This document shows, piece after piece, positions 16,251 through 24,230 of a stretch of DNA of 64,000 nucleotides. Origin of the DNA: Bacilli bacterium (lineage in GTDB: Bacteria; Bacillota_I; Bacilli_A; RFN20; CAG-826); assembly GCA_017619815.1 (NCBI GenBank), contig JAFZRR010000017.1:1-64000 (forward strand), in the 5' to 3' direction. Each line of letters begins with the position of its first letter. Positions within the stretch are counted from its first letter, which is position 1. The notes under the pieces are model-generated. The model searched no databases. It was not told the DNA's origin and worked only from the letters and a program-made list of their open reading frames with translations. The position numbers and the translations under genes are program-made.

Positions 16251-16401
16251 TACTAGTGCAATCATTAATCTGGAACTTTTGAGTTCTAGAACCGTCGTGT
16301 TAACTTCGTTTCCTACGTTGATTGACTTACCTAGATTTGGGTTAGTGAGTAGCTATCGCTACTCATTCCCATCAATTTGGTTTCCCAAGTTGATTGGTAA
16401 T

Positions 16402-16430
16402 AGTATCTTCTTTTTTATAAATTTGGTCAA
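16402..16430 (-). promoter_or_regulatory. Probable promoter of the large RNA
   Basis: TTGACC (16425-16430), 17 nt, GATACT (16402-16407) on the minus strand. The region upstream (16431-16560) is made of long A and T tracts that could act as an UP element. Transcription would start near 16395, just before the first GAAA-capped hairpin. Confidence 0.65.
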
Positions 16431-16614
16431 GCACTTTTTTTAAAATTTTTTTAACTTTTTTATTTTTCTCGATGGCATCGTATCTTTTTTTGCAAAAAAA
16501 TTTTTAAAAATATTTTGTTTTTTATTTTTTTATTATTTTTTCCCGCTAGTTTTTGGTTTCACGTATAAAAATTATTATTAATTGAACGCATGTGCGCGTA
16601 TATATAGAAACAAA
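16431..16614. other. A/T-tract intergenic stretch
   Basis: Extremely AT-rich with phased runs of T and A (for example 16436-16455 and 16483-16545). Apart from a short CGCA-TG-TGCG palindrome near 16587 I see no gene or other structure. Confidence 0.6.
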
Positions 16615-16637
16615 AAACCACCAACGAGGGTGGCTTT
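16615..16637. terminator. Terminator of the 101-aa membrane protein gene
   Basis: GCCACC/GGTGGT stem on the minus strand with TTTTTTG after it, 20 nt past the stop; the opposite strand also ends in a T-rich run. Confidence 0.8.
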
Positions 16638-16656
16638 TGTTTTTAGATCAAACTGA

Positions 16657-16962
16657 TTATTCAGCTTTTTCTTCTGTTTTTTCTTCTTTAGCTTCAGCAG
16701 CTGGTTGTTCTTTTTCTTTTTTGCCGAATGCTAATGGGACTGGAGCACCTTTGAATGCTGCGATGAGATCGAGAATCCAAGGAACAATAGCGACAAATGG
16801 AATGACGCTAAGAATAAGGAAAATTAAGTGATCCTTATTTTGTGCTTTTTCTTCAATAACGTTGAATAAACGATAGAGGAGATAAATGATGGAAACGAAT
16901 AATGCGAAAACGATTCTTAAGCCTTTTCCAAGTCCATCAACCCATTTCTTATAACCTTCCAT
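16657..16962 (-). CDS. Small membrane protein, 101 aa
   Basis: Function unknown. Two hydrophobic helices (about residues 17-36 and 44-68) separated by a short loop with a NVIEEKAQNKDH stretch, then a charged tail that is almost only Lys, Glu and Ala (EKEQPAAEAKEEKTEEKAE). The start follows an AAAGGAA ribosome site. It has its own promoter (TATAAT at 16992-16997 on the minus strand) and terminator, so it is a single-gene unit just upstream of the large RNA on the same strand. Confidence 0.8.
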   Translation of the reverse strand: MEGYKKWVDGLGKGLRIVFALFVSIIYLLYRLFNVIEEKAQNKDHLIFLILSVIPFVAIVPWILDLIAAFKGAPVPLAFGKKEKEQPAAEAKEEKTEEKAE

Positions 16963-17118
16963 GGTGTAATTCCTTTCTAAACTTATGGTTTATTATATAA
17001 CTATTCTACAAATAATAGTATTTCTATGTAAATATTCCTTTTAAAAAGATAATATTAAAAATTCTTTGATTTAATCGATATTTAATAGAATTAAAGTGTT
17101 TTGATAAAAATTGAAATA

Positions 17119-17124
17119 TATAAT
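17119..17124 (+). promoter_or_regulatory. -10 box close to the plsC-like start codon (leaderless type)
   Basis: TATAAT with 7 nt to the ATG at 17132. There is no ribosome site between. Confidence 0.5.
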
Positions 17125-17131
17125 ATTTTCG

Positions 17132-18379
17132 ATGGCAAAAAACAAAAAGTATCCAGAAATAACACCAGATCTTCCTTTTCAACGTACCTGGTTAATATTT
17201 GAAATCGTTATTTGGATTATTGCTCTAATTAATAAGATTAAAAATAGAGCGAAGATTGTTAAAAGAAACAAAATACCAAAACCACCATATATTTTGATAT
17301 CCACTCATGCATCGATGTTGGATTTTTATATGGCTTTAATGCTCACATTCCCACACAGGGTTTATTGGATATCCACAGTGGAAGAATTCATTCCTCGTTT
17401 CTTTATCTTTAGAAGAATTGGTGTTTTAGCGAAAAGAAAATTCACCAATGATCCAAAAGCGGCGATGAGATATTTAGAAGTTCTTCAAAAGAAGAAGATT
17501 TTAGTCATTTATCCTGAAGCAAGATATTCCTTCATGGGAGAGACAGAAAGATTTGATAAAGGATTAGGCAAAATGGCCAAAATGGCGAACGTTCCAGTGG
17601 TTTTGATAAGAGAACACGGAAACTATTTATATTGCCCTCAGTGGAGCGATCACAAGGTCAGAAAAGTCCGTCCAATTGTTGATGAAGTTGAGACTATCAT
17701 TTCTAGAAATGATTTAGAAGTTATGAACGCGGATGAAATCCAAGCGAAGATTGAAGAGAACTTCGTGAACTCCGAAGAAGATTGGATGAGAAGAAAACAT
17801 ATTCTTATCAAATATAATAACCGCGCGGTCGGTTTAGAAAGAATCCTTTATAAGTGTCCACATTGTGGAACAGAATTTGAAATGAGTTCAAATACTCACT
17901 TTATTAAATGTAATCATTGTGGCGTTACATATGACTATTTAGAAAATGGTCAGTTACAACGCGTTGATGGAGAAAGTAAATTCCATTACCCAAGCGAATG
18001 GTATAAATGGGAAAAAGAATGCGTTAAAGAAGAGGTCCTTAAGGGAACATATCATTTTGAAGATGATGTTCGTGTGGAAAGACTTATGGGTGCGGGTATT
18101 GGCTTTGTTCCTCAAGAGGGCCACTACCACTTAACACATGATATTGATGAGGGCTTTGTGGTTAAAGGAACGGATAATGGTTTTGAATTTAGACGCTCAT
18201 CACTACAAAGTTACGCTCTTCATATTGAATATAACTATTTAGATAGAGGAGCATTCCTTGAATTAGCGGATTTAAAAGATACATACTTTATATATCCACT
18301 CAATAAACCACAGCAATTAACAAAACTTCACTTTGCTGTGGAACACATTTACGATTTCAAAAAGGCTCAAATTAAATAA
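17132..18379 (+). CDS. PlsC-like acyltransferase with C-terminal zinc ribbon
   Basis: 415 residues. The first 230 form a glycerophosphate acyltransferase domain: HASMLD (His59, Asp64, the HX4D catalytic pair), IYPEARYSF (about 127-135, acceptor-binding motif) and a hydrophobic N-terminal helix. It should move an acyl chain onto lysophosphatidate or a related lipid at the membrane. About residue 240-270 a zinc ribbon follows, with CPHC and CNHC knuckles, and then about 140 residues unlike anything I know. This extension is unusual for PlsC. A TTG at 17111 opens a longer frame, but the promoter -10 box lies inside it, so ATG 17132 is preferred. The PAP2 gene follows 33 nt on. Confidence 0.85.
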   Translation: MAKNKKYPEITPDLPFQRTWLIFEIVIWIIALINKIKNRAKIVKRNKIPKPPYILISTHASMLDFYMALMLTFPHRVYWISTVEEFIPRFFIFRRIGVLAKRKFTNDPKAAMRYLEVLQKKKILVIYPEARYSFMGETERFDKGLGKMAKMANVPVVLIREHGNYLYCPQWSDHKVRKVRPIVDEVETIISRNDLEVMNADEIQAKIEENFVNSEEDWMRRKHILIKYNNRAVGLERILYKCPHCGTEFEMSSNTHFIKCNHCGVTYDYLENGQLQRVDGESKFHYPSEWYKWEKECVKEEVLKGTYHFEDDVRVERLMGAGIGFVPQEGHYHLTHDIDEGFVVKGTDNGFEFRRSSLQSYALHIEYNYLDRGAFLELADLKDTYFIYPLNKPQQLTKLHFAVEHIYDFKKAQIK

Positions 18380-18412
18380 ACATATCAATACTTTATAGGG
18401 GGTTATAACGAT

Positions 18413-19309
18413 ATGAAAAAGATGAGAATTCCACTACTAATTGCCTGGGGCGTAGCTATCTTAGGAATTGTTTTAGGATCATTTTTTGATTTAAACATTT
18501 CTAAAGCCATCGCATCCGCGAACAATGGATTCGGTTTAACAGTGTCCGCGATTGGCCCAACAATTGGTTTCAGCGCAGTTGCACTTATGGGTGGTGGCTT
18601 TATTGCCTTAATTGTGAAAGGCAAATATCACATTGCCTTAAAGATTCTCTTTGGTGTTTTAGCAGCGTGCTGTTTAGGTGTTGCTATTTATTATCCAGCT
18701 GGAGAATACTTTGGTATTAATGGTTTCTATGGCAAGGCTCCTGAATGGGCGGGTTATTTAATTGCTATTTGGCCCGCAGTTGGTGCTTTAGTCGGTGGTT
18801 ATTTCTTATTCAAGGATTTCCAAAATAAGAATATTTGGATTGTCTTCTGCATTATTATTGTTCTCTTATTAATTGCTTTATTAGCCATTATTCCAACACT
18901 AAAAGACACAATCCATCGTCCACGCTTTAGAACAATTTCTAGTTATCCAATTGATTTCCATAACTGGTGGGAACCGTGCAAAAATTATAAAGAATTAAAA
19001 GAAGCTTATGGTATTGCTAGTGACAACTTTAAATCTTATCCAAGCGGTCATACCGCTGAAGCAAGTATCTTATTTGTCTTCATTACATTTATGCCACTCA
19101 TTAATAAAAAATTTGAAAAGATTCAATTACCAGTATTCATTGGTTCTGGCGTATTGGTCTTATTAGTTGCTTTCGCTCGTATCTTAGCGGCCGCGCATTT
19201 CTTAAGTGATGTCTCTTGGGGCGCATTCGTCATCTTAACTTTGACAGTGATCGCTAACGAAGTTGTGATGAGAATCAAACCACTTCAAATTCAAGAAGAA
19301 CAAGAATAA
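18413..19309 (+). CDS. PAP2-family membrane phosphatase
   Basis: 298 residues with about six to seven membrane helices. The three phosphatase signature blocks are present: K-x5-RPRFR (about 164-172), YPSGHT (about 207-212) and R-x6-H-x3-D in ARILAAAHFLSDV (about 254-266). Such enzymes release phosphate from phosphatidate, diacylglycerol pyrophosphate or undecaprenyl pyrophosphate. Cotranscription with the PlsC-like acyltransferase (AGGGGG ribosome site, 33-nt gap) favours a lipid substrate, phosphatidate to diacylglycerol, but undecaprenyl recycling cannot be excluded. Confidence 0.88.
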   Translation: MKKMRIPLLIAWGVAILGIVLGSFFDLNISKAIASANNGFGLTVSAIGPTIGFSAVALMGGGFIALIVKGKYHIALKILFGVLAACCLGVAIYYPAGEYFGINGFYGKAPEWAGYLIAIWPAVGALVGGYFLFKDFQNKNIWIVFCIIIVLLLIALLAIIPTLKDTIHRPRFRTISSYPIDFHNWWEPCKNYKELKEAYGIASDNFKSYPSGHTAEASILFVFITFMPLINKKFEKIQLPVFIGSGVLVLLVAFARILAAAHFLSDVSWGAFVILTLTVIANEVVMRIKPLQIQEEQE

Positions 19310-19323
19310 AAATAATCAAAATA

Positions 19324-19356
19324 AAAAAGGCATCTCGAATGAGATGCTTTTCTTTT
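19324..19356. terminator. Bidirectional terminator between convergent genes
   Basis: GCATCTC/GAGATGC stem with a 4-nt loop; TTTTCTTTT on the plus strand and TTTTTTAT on the minus strand. Confidence 0.88.
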
Positions 19357-21478
19357 ATACGTATTCAATTTTGACCGTTGTTTGAGTGGCGCTCATCGCG
19401 GTAAATGTAATCTTATACGGGAATGTTTCACCGTTATTCATCGTGGTTGGAACAGCACTTGTTTTAGTTAAGAAGTGCTTATATTGATTAAACGTGAAGA
19501 CATCACCTTGATGGAATAAATCTGCACCGGATAAGAAGTGTCTCACATTTTGTGAAGTGTTACCGAATGTATCGGTGCCACCTTGTTGAATGATGGCAAG
19601 TTGTTTATAGTCAGCATAGTCTTGATAGTAAGACCATCTGCTATAGTTATAGGCATTGTTATCAACTGGTTTAAAGATATATTCATTCCCAGTAATGTGC
19701 TCATCGAATTCAACAAATGAGCTGCTACCCCAAGTATATAATTGGGCATTAACGTGATATAAACGTACACCATAGTTGCCTAAGTTTTCATATGTTTCAC
19801 TGTAGTAACTCCAAGCACTTCCTTTATATTCACCATTCTTTGGATAATTCACTGCGTTATTTCCATATGGGGAGAATAATTCAATAAGGAAGTATTCATC
19901 AAACGCACTATTACTGAATGTAGTTGGATCAGCAGGAACAACAATACAGTCACCATTGATTGATGCAGCTTGAATTGTAAGTTCTGTTGGACCTGTAACA
20001 ACATATGGAGAAATCCATCCGACGGTAAATTTAGAGAATGAGTTCCAGTCAAAGATGTTATAGGATTGCATATCAGCGTAGCCGATATAATCAACACCAC
20101 TGTCGGAATAATCATAGTAGTCATCTAAACCAAAGATATGTCCTTGTTCATGAATCGCGGTGACACCATCTTTCACGTGGTTAATCGCACTTATGGAATA
20201 GACATTTGCGACAGGTGAAGTCTTTGTGCCGTGGCTACCCGTTTGATATTTATGTGGCCATAAAGGAGTACTCCAAACTTCGTTTCCAGTTTGATTTGCG
20301 TAGGTACTTGTATTGAAATTTGTAATCAAGTGGATGTTATCAATCGCACCATCATCATTCAAATCATAATCATCTAAATTGATTTGAGGATAGTTGGATC
20401 TGATATATTCAACTGCGTTAGAAATTAAAGTGAATAATTTATTCATCGAACTATCCGCTTCAATTAAGTCAGAAGTTAAACTAGTGCTTGTTTCATTGTA
20501 TGGTTCAGTAACTAAACCAGAAACATTCATTTGTCCGAAGGATGCTGTTTCATAATAGGATTTTAAAGATAATTTGTCTTCATCTTCACCAAAGTAATAT
20601 CCATCAATATTAGATAAGCTTTGTGTGGTCCAGTTGTCAGTGTAGTTACCATTTAAATTGATAGGAATGATAAGCATCTTCACATTACCTTTAGATGGAG
20701 AAATATCATCATCAAGATCGGTTTGAATGTTTGTAATATCACTAGCGTTCAAACGATAGTAATTACCACCTACGGTAAATTGATAGGAATAGTTATAACT
20801 TTGATAAGAAAGAATCAATGTGTATGTGGCATCTGCTTCTAATGGGGTTTCAAGATAGTCAGTAAGACCATCTCCTTCTTTTCTAAGAACGAAAGAAATT
20901 CCTAAAGTGTTTGTATTGATGTTGTAGTCATAATATTCATCGCCATGATTCCAATGAATCAATAATGGTAAATTGGTTAAACGATCCTTCACTACTTCAT
21001 CTTGATTGAAGACAAGGGTATTCGCGTATTCAATTGTTTGAAGAACATATCCTTCGGTATCAAAGCCAGAAGCGATATCAACATGGACATCTGTGAAATA
21101 CGATTTACTATCAACACGAATACGATAGGCAACACTATATGCACCCGCTCGATTGAATGGAGTGGTTTTATTCACTTCTTCATTTAATGGAGTAGTTATT
21201 TTACCAACGGTAAGATAATAATCAGTAAGCACTTTTTCAGTGTTATCGTCGTAAGAGGCTGTGACAACAATACCATCAGAACTATAAGTATCACCGATTT
21301 TATAAACTTTATTATCTTCAACAGAAACAGAGGTAATGACCGCTGGAGTGGTTGTGTTGTTATTGTTGTTATTGTTATTGTTGTTATTTTCGCCGTGATT
21401 AAAAATAGCAAGTAAGTCACATCCAGTTAATGCGAACATACTGCTGAAGATCACTAATTTATGTAATAATTTCTTCAT
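19355..21478 (-). CDS. M6-like zinc metalloprotease lipoprotein
   Basis: 707-residue predicted surface protease. Signal peptide with lipobox LTGC (Cys19), then a run of 11 Asn and TTTP as a spacer, an Ig-like/bacterial Ig segment (about 45-130, ITSVSVEDNKVYKIGDTYSSDG), and a catalytic domain with HEQGHIFGLDDYYD near residue 440, the HExxHxxGxxD zinc site of M6 (immune inhibitor A-like) peptidases. Upstream of it KGNVKMLIIPINLNG and KSYYETASFGQ fit the family's N-terminal lobe. The C-terminal 200 residues are beta-rich. A GAGG ribosome site precedes the ATG. The target is unknown; M6 enzymes usually cut host or secreted proteins. Confidence 0.87.
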   Translation of the reverse strand: MKKLLHKLVIFSSMFALTGCDLLAIFNHGENNNNNNNNNNNTTTPAVITSVSVEDNKVYKIGDTYSSDGIVVTASYDDNTEKVLTDYYLTVGKITTPLNEEVNKTTPFNRAGAYSVAYRIRVDSKSYFTDVHVDIASGFDTEGYVLQTIEYANTLVFNQDEVVKDRLTNLPLLIHWNHGDEYYDYNINTNTLGISFVLRKEGDGLTDYLETPLEADATYTLILSYQSYNYSYQFTVGGNYYRLNASDITNIQTDLDDDISPSKGNVKMLIIPINLNGNYTDNWTTQSLSNIDGYYFGEDEDKLSLKSYYETASFGQMNVSGLVTEPYNETSTSLTSDLIEADSSMNKLFTLISNAVEYIRSNYPQINLDDYDLNDDGAIDNIHLITNFNTSTYANQTGNEVWSTPLWPHKYQTGSHGTKTSPVANVYSISAINHVKDGVTAIHEQGHIFGLDDYYDYSDSGVDYIGYADMQSYNIFDWNSFSKFTVGWISPYVVTGPTELTIQAASINGDCIVVPADPTTFSNSAFDEYFLIELFSPYGNNAVNYPKNGEYKGSAWSYYSETYENLGNYGVRLYHVNAQLYTWGSSSFVEFDEHITGNEYIFKPVDNNAYNYSRWSYYQDYADYKQLAIIQQGGTDTFGNTSQNVRHFLSGADLFHQGDVFTFNQYKHFLTKTSAVPTTMNNGETFPYKITFTAMSATQTTVKIEYV
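21358..21393 (-). repeat. Trinucleotide (AAT/AAC) tract coding poly-Asn
   Basis: About eleven AAT/AAC codons in a row in the lipoprotein protease, right after the lipobox region. Any length change by slippage keeps the frame. Confidence 0.8.
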
Positions 21479-21658
21479 ATTTTGGCCTCTTTAATGTTAA
21501 TCCAAATCATAAATTCTAATTTATGTAGAACATATTAACATATATTTATTTGAAGTGGTGCCTATTTTCCCATGTATTAGTGACATATCTTATATTTTTG
21601 AATATTTTTTTCCTTTGATTGGGCCAAGAAAAAACCAAATTTTAATGGTTAAATGCTA

Positions 21659-21687
21659 TTGTATATTCTTAAAATGCTTTATATAAT
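21659..21687 (+). promoter_or_regulatory. SigA-type promoter of the locus B operon
   Basis: TTGTAT (21659-21664), 17 nt, consensus TATAAT (21682-21687). Transcription should start near 21694. Confidence 0.82.
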
Positions 21688-21695
21688 ATAGAAAA

Positions 21696-21709
21696 CACGA
21701 GTACTCGTG
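21696..21709 (+). repeat. Perfect 14-nt palindrome at the transcription start
   Basis: CACGA-GTAC-TCGTG lies within a few bases of the predicted +1 and before the aptamer. It may be an operator or a 5' protective hairpin. Confidence 0.6.
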
Positions 21710-21720
21710 AATAACAGAAC

Positions 21721-21787
21721 AAAAGGCACACTTAGAGAAATCTAAGGTCGCAAAGCTATAGGGCCCAGAGGGCAGCCAGTTGCTTCT
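21721..21787 (+). promoter_or_regulatory. Cyclic di-GMP-I (GEMM-I) riboswitch aptamer
   Basis: Matches the class I c-di-GMP aptamer as I know it: GGCA near the 5' end, P2 as CTTAGA-GAAA-TCTAAG (21731-21746) with the GNRA loop, the core CGCAAAGCTATAGGG (21749-21763), P3, then GCAGCCAGTTGC (21772-21783). P1 can form between AAGGCA (21723-21728, one unpaired G) and TTGCTT (21780-21785). It sits between a promoter and a terminator upstream of the SipW/exported-protein genes. The P1 3' arm shares bases with the terminator 5' arm, so ligand binding should block termination (ON switch). Confidence 0.9.
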
Positions 21788-21816
21788 AAGTTTATGCTTA
21801 GAGGTTTTTTATTTTT
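21783..21816 (+). terminator. Riboswitch expression-platform terminator
   Basis: CTTCTAAG/CTTAGAGG stem (21783-21790 with 21797-21804), 6-nt loop, then TTTTTTATTTTT. Its 5' arm overlaps the P1 3' arm of the c-di-GMP aptamer. Confidence 0.88.
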
Positions 21817-21851
21817 AGAACCTCAAGTAAGAGAAGAAGGAGATTTGTTCT

Positions 21852-22436
21852 ATGACACTCAAAAACAAAATCGCTGCTATCACAGCAGCCTCAATGGTAG
21901 CATTTGTCGGAATCGGTTTTGCTGCCTGGACATTCAACAACAGCATTGCACAAACAGCACCAGAAAGCGCTTATGCAACATCCGCAATTGAAGCAAACAA
22001 CGTTGCGCTCAGCGGAAACACAGTGGTCTATTTAGTTTTAGATCAATCCAAACCATACTGGTCAACAGCAGTCAACAACGGTTCAAAACCAGTTGAATTA
22101 GCAAATGGTAAAATCACAGTCACACCATCTTACAGTTTGCAAAATCAAAATGATGGCGCGTCTTGGACTTACACATTAACAAGTGCTATTACAGTTGATG
22201 CCGCTATTGCAACATACGTTGATGTTACAGGATTCGACACAGTTGCTAAGACAGGTACAGTTACAGCAGGAGGCGGTGCAAACCAAATCGCAGCGCAAGA
22301 TTATGACTTACCAGCTCTCGCTTACACAGCAAGCAAACCAGCAAACTATACTGATTATCAAACAATGTTAACAGCTATCGGTACCGCTCACATCACATTC
22401 ACATTCAACTGCACATTCGCAGAAGTCGCCGCATAA
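21852..22436 (+). CDS. Small exported protein with SipW-type signal, locus B
   Basis: 194 residues: MTLKNKIAAITAAS, hydrophobic core, then GIGFAAWTFNNSIAQT (about 20-36), a signal whose end resembles that of the third gene (GYAAWTMNDS) rather than the GTIAYF of locus A. The mature part is Ala/Thr/Asn-rich and strand-rich without Cys until FNCTF near the C-terminus; it looks like a small fibre or matrix subunit of the TasA/camelysin kind, but the usual PGD motif is absent. An AAGGAG ribosome site lies 9 nt upstream, after the riboswitch terminator. As first gene after the switch it should respond most directly to c-di-GMP. Confidence 0.78.
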   Translation: MTLKNKIAAITAASMVAFVGIGFAAWTFNNSIAQTAPESAYATSAIEANNVALSGNTVVYLVLDQSKPYWSTAVNNGSKPVELANGKITVTPSYSLQNQNDGASWTYTLTSAITVDAAIATYVDVTGFDTVAKTGTVTAGGGANQIAAQDYDLPALAYTASKPANYTDYQTMLTAIGTAHITFTFNCTFAEVAA

Positions 22437-22453
22437 CATAATAGGAGCATTAC

Positions 22454-23242
22454 ATGACATCAATTACGATTATCACTATAGTCGTAGTTGTACTCCTTTT
22501 AGGTATCGTCGGTGGATTAAGTTGGTTAGCTTATTATTCTTGTTTAAAAGCATACAAGATAGAAGTTGGCCAAGGTCTTCATGACGAACAAATTACAAAA
22601 GAATTTAATTCAAAATTACAAAAGAAAAATAAGTGGAGTCTACTAGGCACAATAGGTTCTTGGATTGCCTTAGCTGCTTTGTTATCTTTATTTGTCACAG
22701 GTATTGTATATAAGGCAAGCGGGCAAATGTTTTCAGCAAGCAACAATGTTGCTCTTGTTATCAAAACAGGATCTATGTCAGACTTCTACAACGAAGAAGT
22801 AGCGGAAGCAAATAATAATGATAGAAGTCTTCAATTTGATGTTGGCGATATCTGCTTCTTCAATAAAGTATCAAAAGATAGCGAATTAACTATCGGTGAT
22901 GTTTATGGGTATAAATACAAGAACATGATTATCACTCATAGATTAGTTTCCATAAATGGAGACTATTACCAATTTAGAGGCGATAACAATAGTATTTATG
23001 ACACATACATTACTCGTGAGAGTATCATCTACCACTACACCGGAAACAAGGCAAAAGGCATTGGATCCTTTGTTTTGTACGCTCAATCCTATTTCGGAAT
23101 TATGTCTCTAGTAGGTGTTATTGGGATTATGGTTTTATCGGAAGTCATTAATTCCAAGATTGAAACAACGAATAAAACTAGAGCAAAGGAATTAGGTTTT
23201 GATGTTGAAGCCAAGCCAAAAACTAAGGAGAAGAAGAAATGA
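22454..23242 (+). CDS. SipW-type signal peptidase I (S26B), locus B
   Basis: 262-residue membrane peptidase of the ER/archaeal type: Ser107 in KTGSMSD, His162 in ITHRLVS and Asp177 in RGDNNS are the catalytic residues. Membrane helices at about 5-28, 68-87 and 213-230, and a Lys-rich C-terminal tail. Compared with the locus A enzyme it has an additional N-terminal helix and no C-terminal coiled coil. It stands between two exported-protein genes whose signals share the AAWT motif, its likely substrates. Confidence 0.93.
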   Translation: MTSITIITIVVVVLLLGIVGGLSWLAYYSCLKAYKIEVGQGLHDEQITKEFNSKLQKKNKWSLLGTIGSWIALAALLSLFVTGIVYKASGQMFSASNNVALVIKTGSMSDFYNEEVAEANNNDRSLQFDVGDICFFNKVSKDSELTIGDVYGYKYKNMIITHRLVSINGDYYQFRGDNNSIYDTYITRESIIYHYTGNKAKGIGSFVLYAQSYFGIMSLVGVIGIMVLSEVINSKIETTNKTRAKELGFDVEAKPKTKEKKK

Positions 23243-24213
23243 GGAAAAGAACTTTAATTCTTATGCCGATTATTGGTTTACTCGCTTCTGCGATGTTTTT
23301 GGGCACGGGTTATGCCGCTTGGACGATGAATGATAGCTCAGTTGATGATACTATCCGTGTTGATATTCAAGATTGGGACTTTGGTGAAATTTCTGATTCA
23401 GCGCATATCGCAAATGTTAGTCAAACATCAAATTTAACTGCTTCGCAAGAAACCGCACTACTCTCTGATTATGCAACTAGTATTGAGGCAATCAGACTTA
23501 CCAATACCGCTGGAACATCAGGTGTTGATCATAGTGTTAATGTCACTTTAGATAAAACCTATACATTAGGTAACATAGCAACTTGGAAAGTTGAATTTGA
23601 TTATTACCACGCTGAAAAGAGATCTCAAGCTGGTAAGGGCTATCCAAAGGTTCAATTACTTTATAATAATTCAGGCAAAGGAAATACCTATGGCGGAGGC
23701 AACACCATTTCTCCAACATCAGTTTATTTATCCACTGATAGTGCTGATGGTAAATGGTGGCATCTAGAATACTTCATCACCGCGTTATGTCCAACAATGT
23801 CAGACCACGGTGATACAGTTCTAAGCCCAAGCCAATTAATTAACGGTGTTAAAATTGTTGATAGTAATATTTATGATTACAGTGGAAACACCGCATTTAT
23901 CATTATTGATAATTTAAAACTCACCAACACTTCATCACAAAGACTAGGTTTATTCAACGCTGGAACATCATTCAAAGTTGGTAAATACTATTGGATGAAA
24001 ATTGCTTGGAGTGGAGAATTACAATATGTGAATATCACATTTATTGATACTTCAGGCAATCCAACTGACGAATACGCAGATTACACACCATCAGATAAGA
24101 GCCCATTCTATCTATATGGTAAAAAGGCAGGAACGATTATTGCTACTGCTACATTGATAGTTGGTGGAGGTCAGCCACTGACAATCTCCAACACTCTGAC
24201 GGTTACTAATTAG
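23239..24213 (+). CDS. Exported protein of locus B, paralogue of the 2857-4140 protein
   Basis: 324 residues; signal MRKRTLILMPIIG, hydrophobic core, GTGYAAWTMNDSSVDD. The mature chain is beta-rich and aligns with the secreted protein at 2857-4140 over about 230 residues (AIRLTN, WWHLEYFIT, VKIVDS, RLGLFNAGTSF, YYWMKIAWSG, SPFYLYGKKAGTIIATATL). The short C-terminal strand-rich module (YVNITFIDT to TVTN) may be an Ig-like or bacterial adhesion fold. The start codon overlaps the sipW stop as ATGA (23239-23242), so translation is coupled. No named domain is visible. Confidence 0.8.
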   Translation: MRKRTLILMPIIGLLASAMFLGTGYAAWTMNDSSVDDTIRVDIQDWDFGEISDSAHIANVSQTSNLTASQETALLSDYATSIEAIRLTNTAGTSGVDHSVNVTLDKTYTLGNIATWKVEFDYYHAEKRSQAGKGYPKVQLLYNNSGKGNTYGGGNTISPTSVYLSTDSADGKWWHLEYFITALCPTMSDHGDTVLSPSQLINGVKIVDSNIYDYSGNTAFIIIDNLKLTNTSSQRLGLFNAGTSFKVGKYYWMKIAWSGELQYVNITFIDTSGNPTDEYADYTPSDKSPFYLYGKKAGTIIATATLIVGGGQPLTISNTLTVTN

Positions 24214-24230
24214 CACGATAAAATTAAAAG

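Larger units (their letters stand above)
15352..16395 (-). ncRNA. Large structured noncoding RNA (~1.04 kb) with three repeated units
   Basis: The stretch is richer in GC than its AT-rich flanks, has no credible protein frame and is bounded on the minus strand by a promoter and a strong terminator. Read on that strand it is full of hairpins with stable tetraloops: a near-perfect 10-bp stem closed by GAAA at the 5' end, GAGTAGC-GATA-GCTACTC next, two C(UUCG)G hairpins (16229-16250 and 15930-15949), and a GTATCAGGG/CCCTGACAC stem near the 3' end (15396-15418). Three related units begin at about 16149, 15850 and 15531 and differ by paired base changes. It does not match rRNA, tmRNA, RNase P or SRP RNA motifs I know. 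Size and complexity are like the OLE, GOLLD and ROOL RNAs, but I cannot assign it to any of them. Confidence 0.82.

Noticed and set aside
15352..16395. Large RNA as rRNA, RNase P, tmRNA or a string of T-box leaders
   Set aside because: No rRNA core words, no RNase P or tmRNA signatures, and no true T-box sequence; words such as GGAGGTAAACCG only loosely resemble it and lie on the strand opposite to the tetraloop hairpins.
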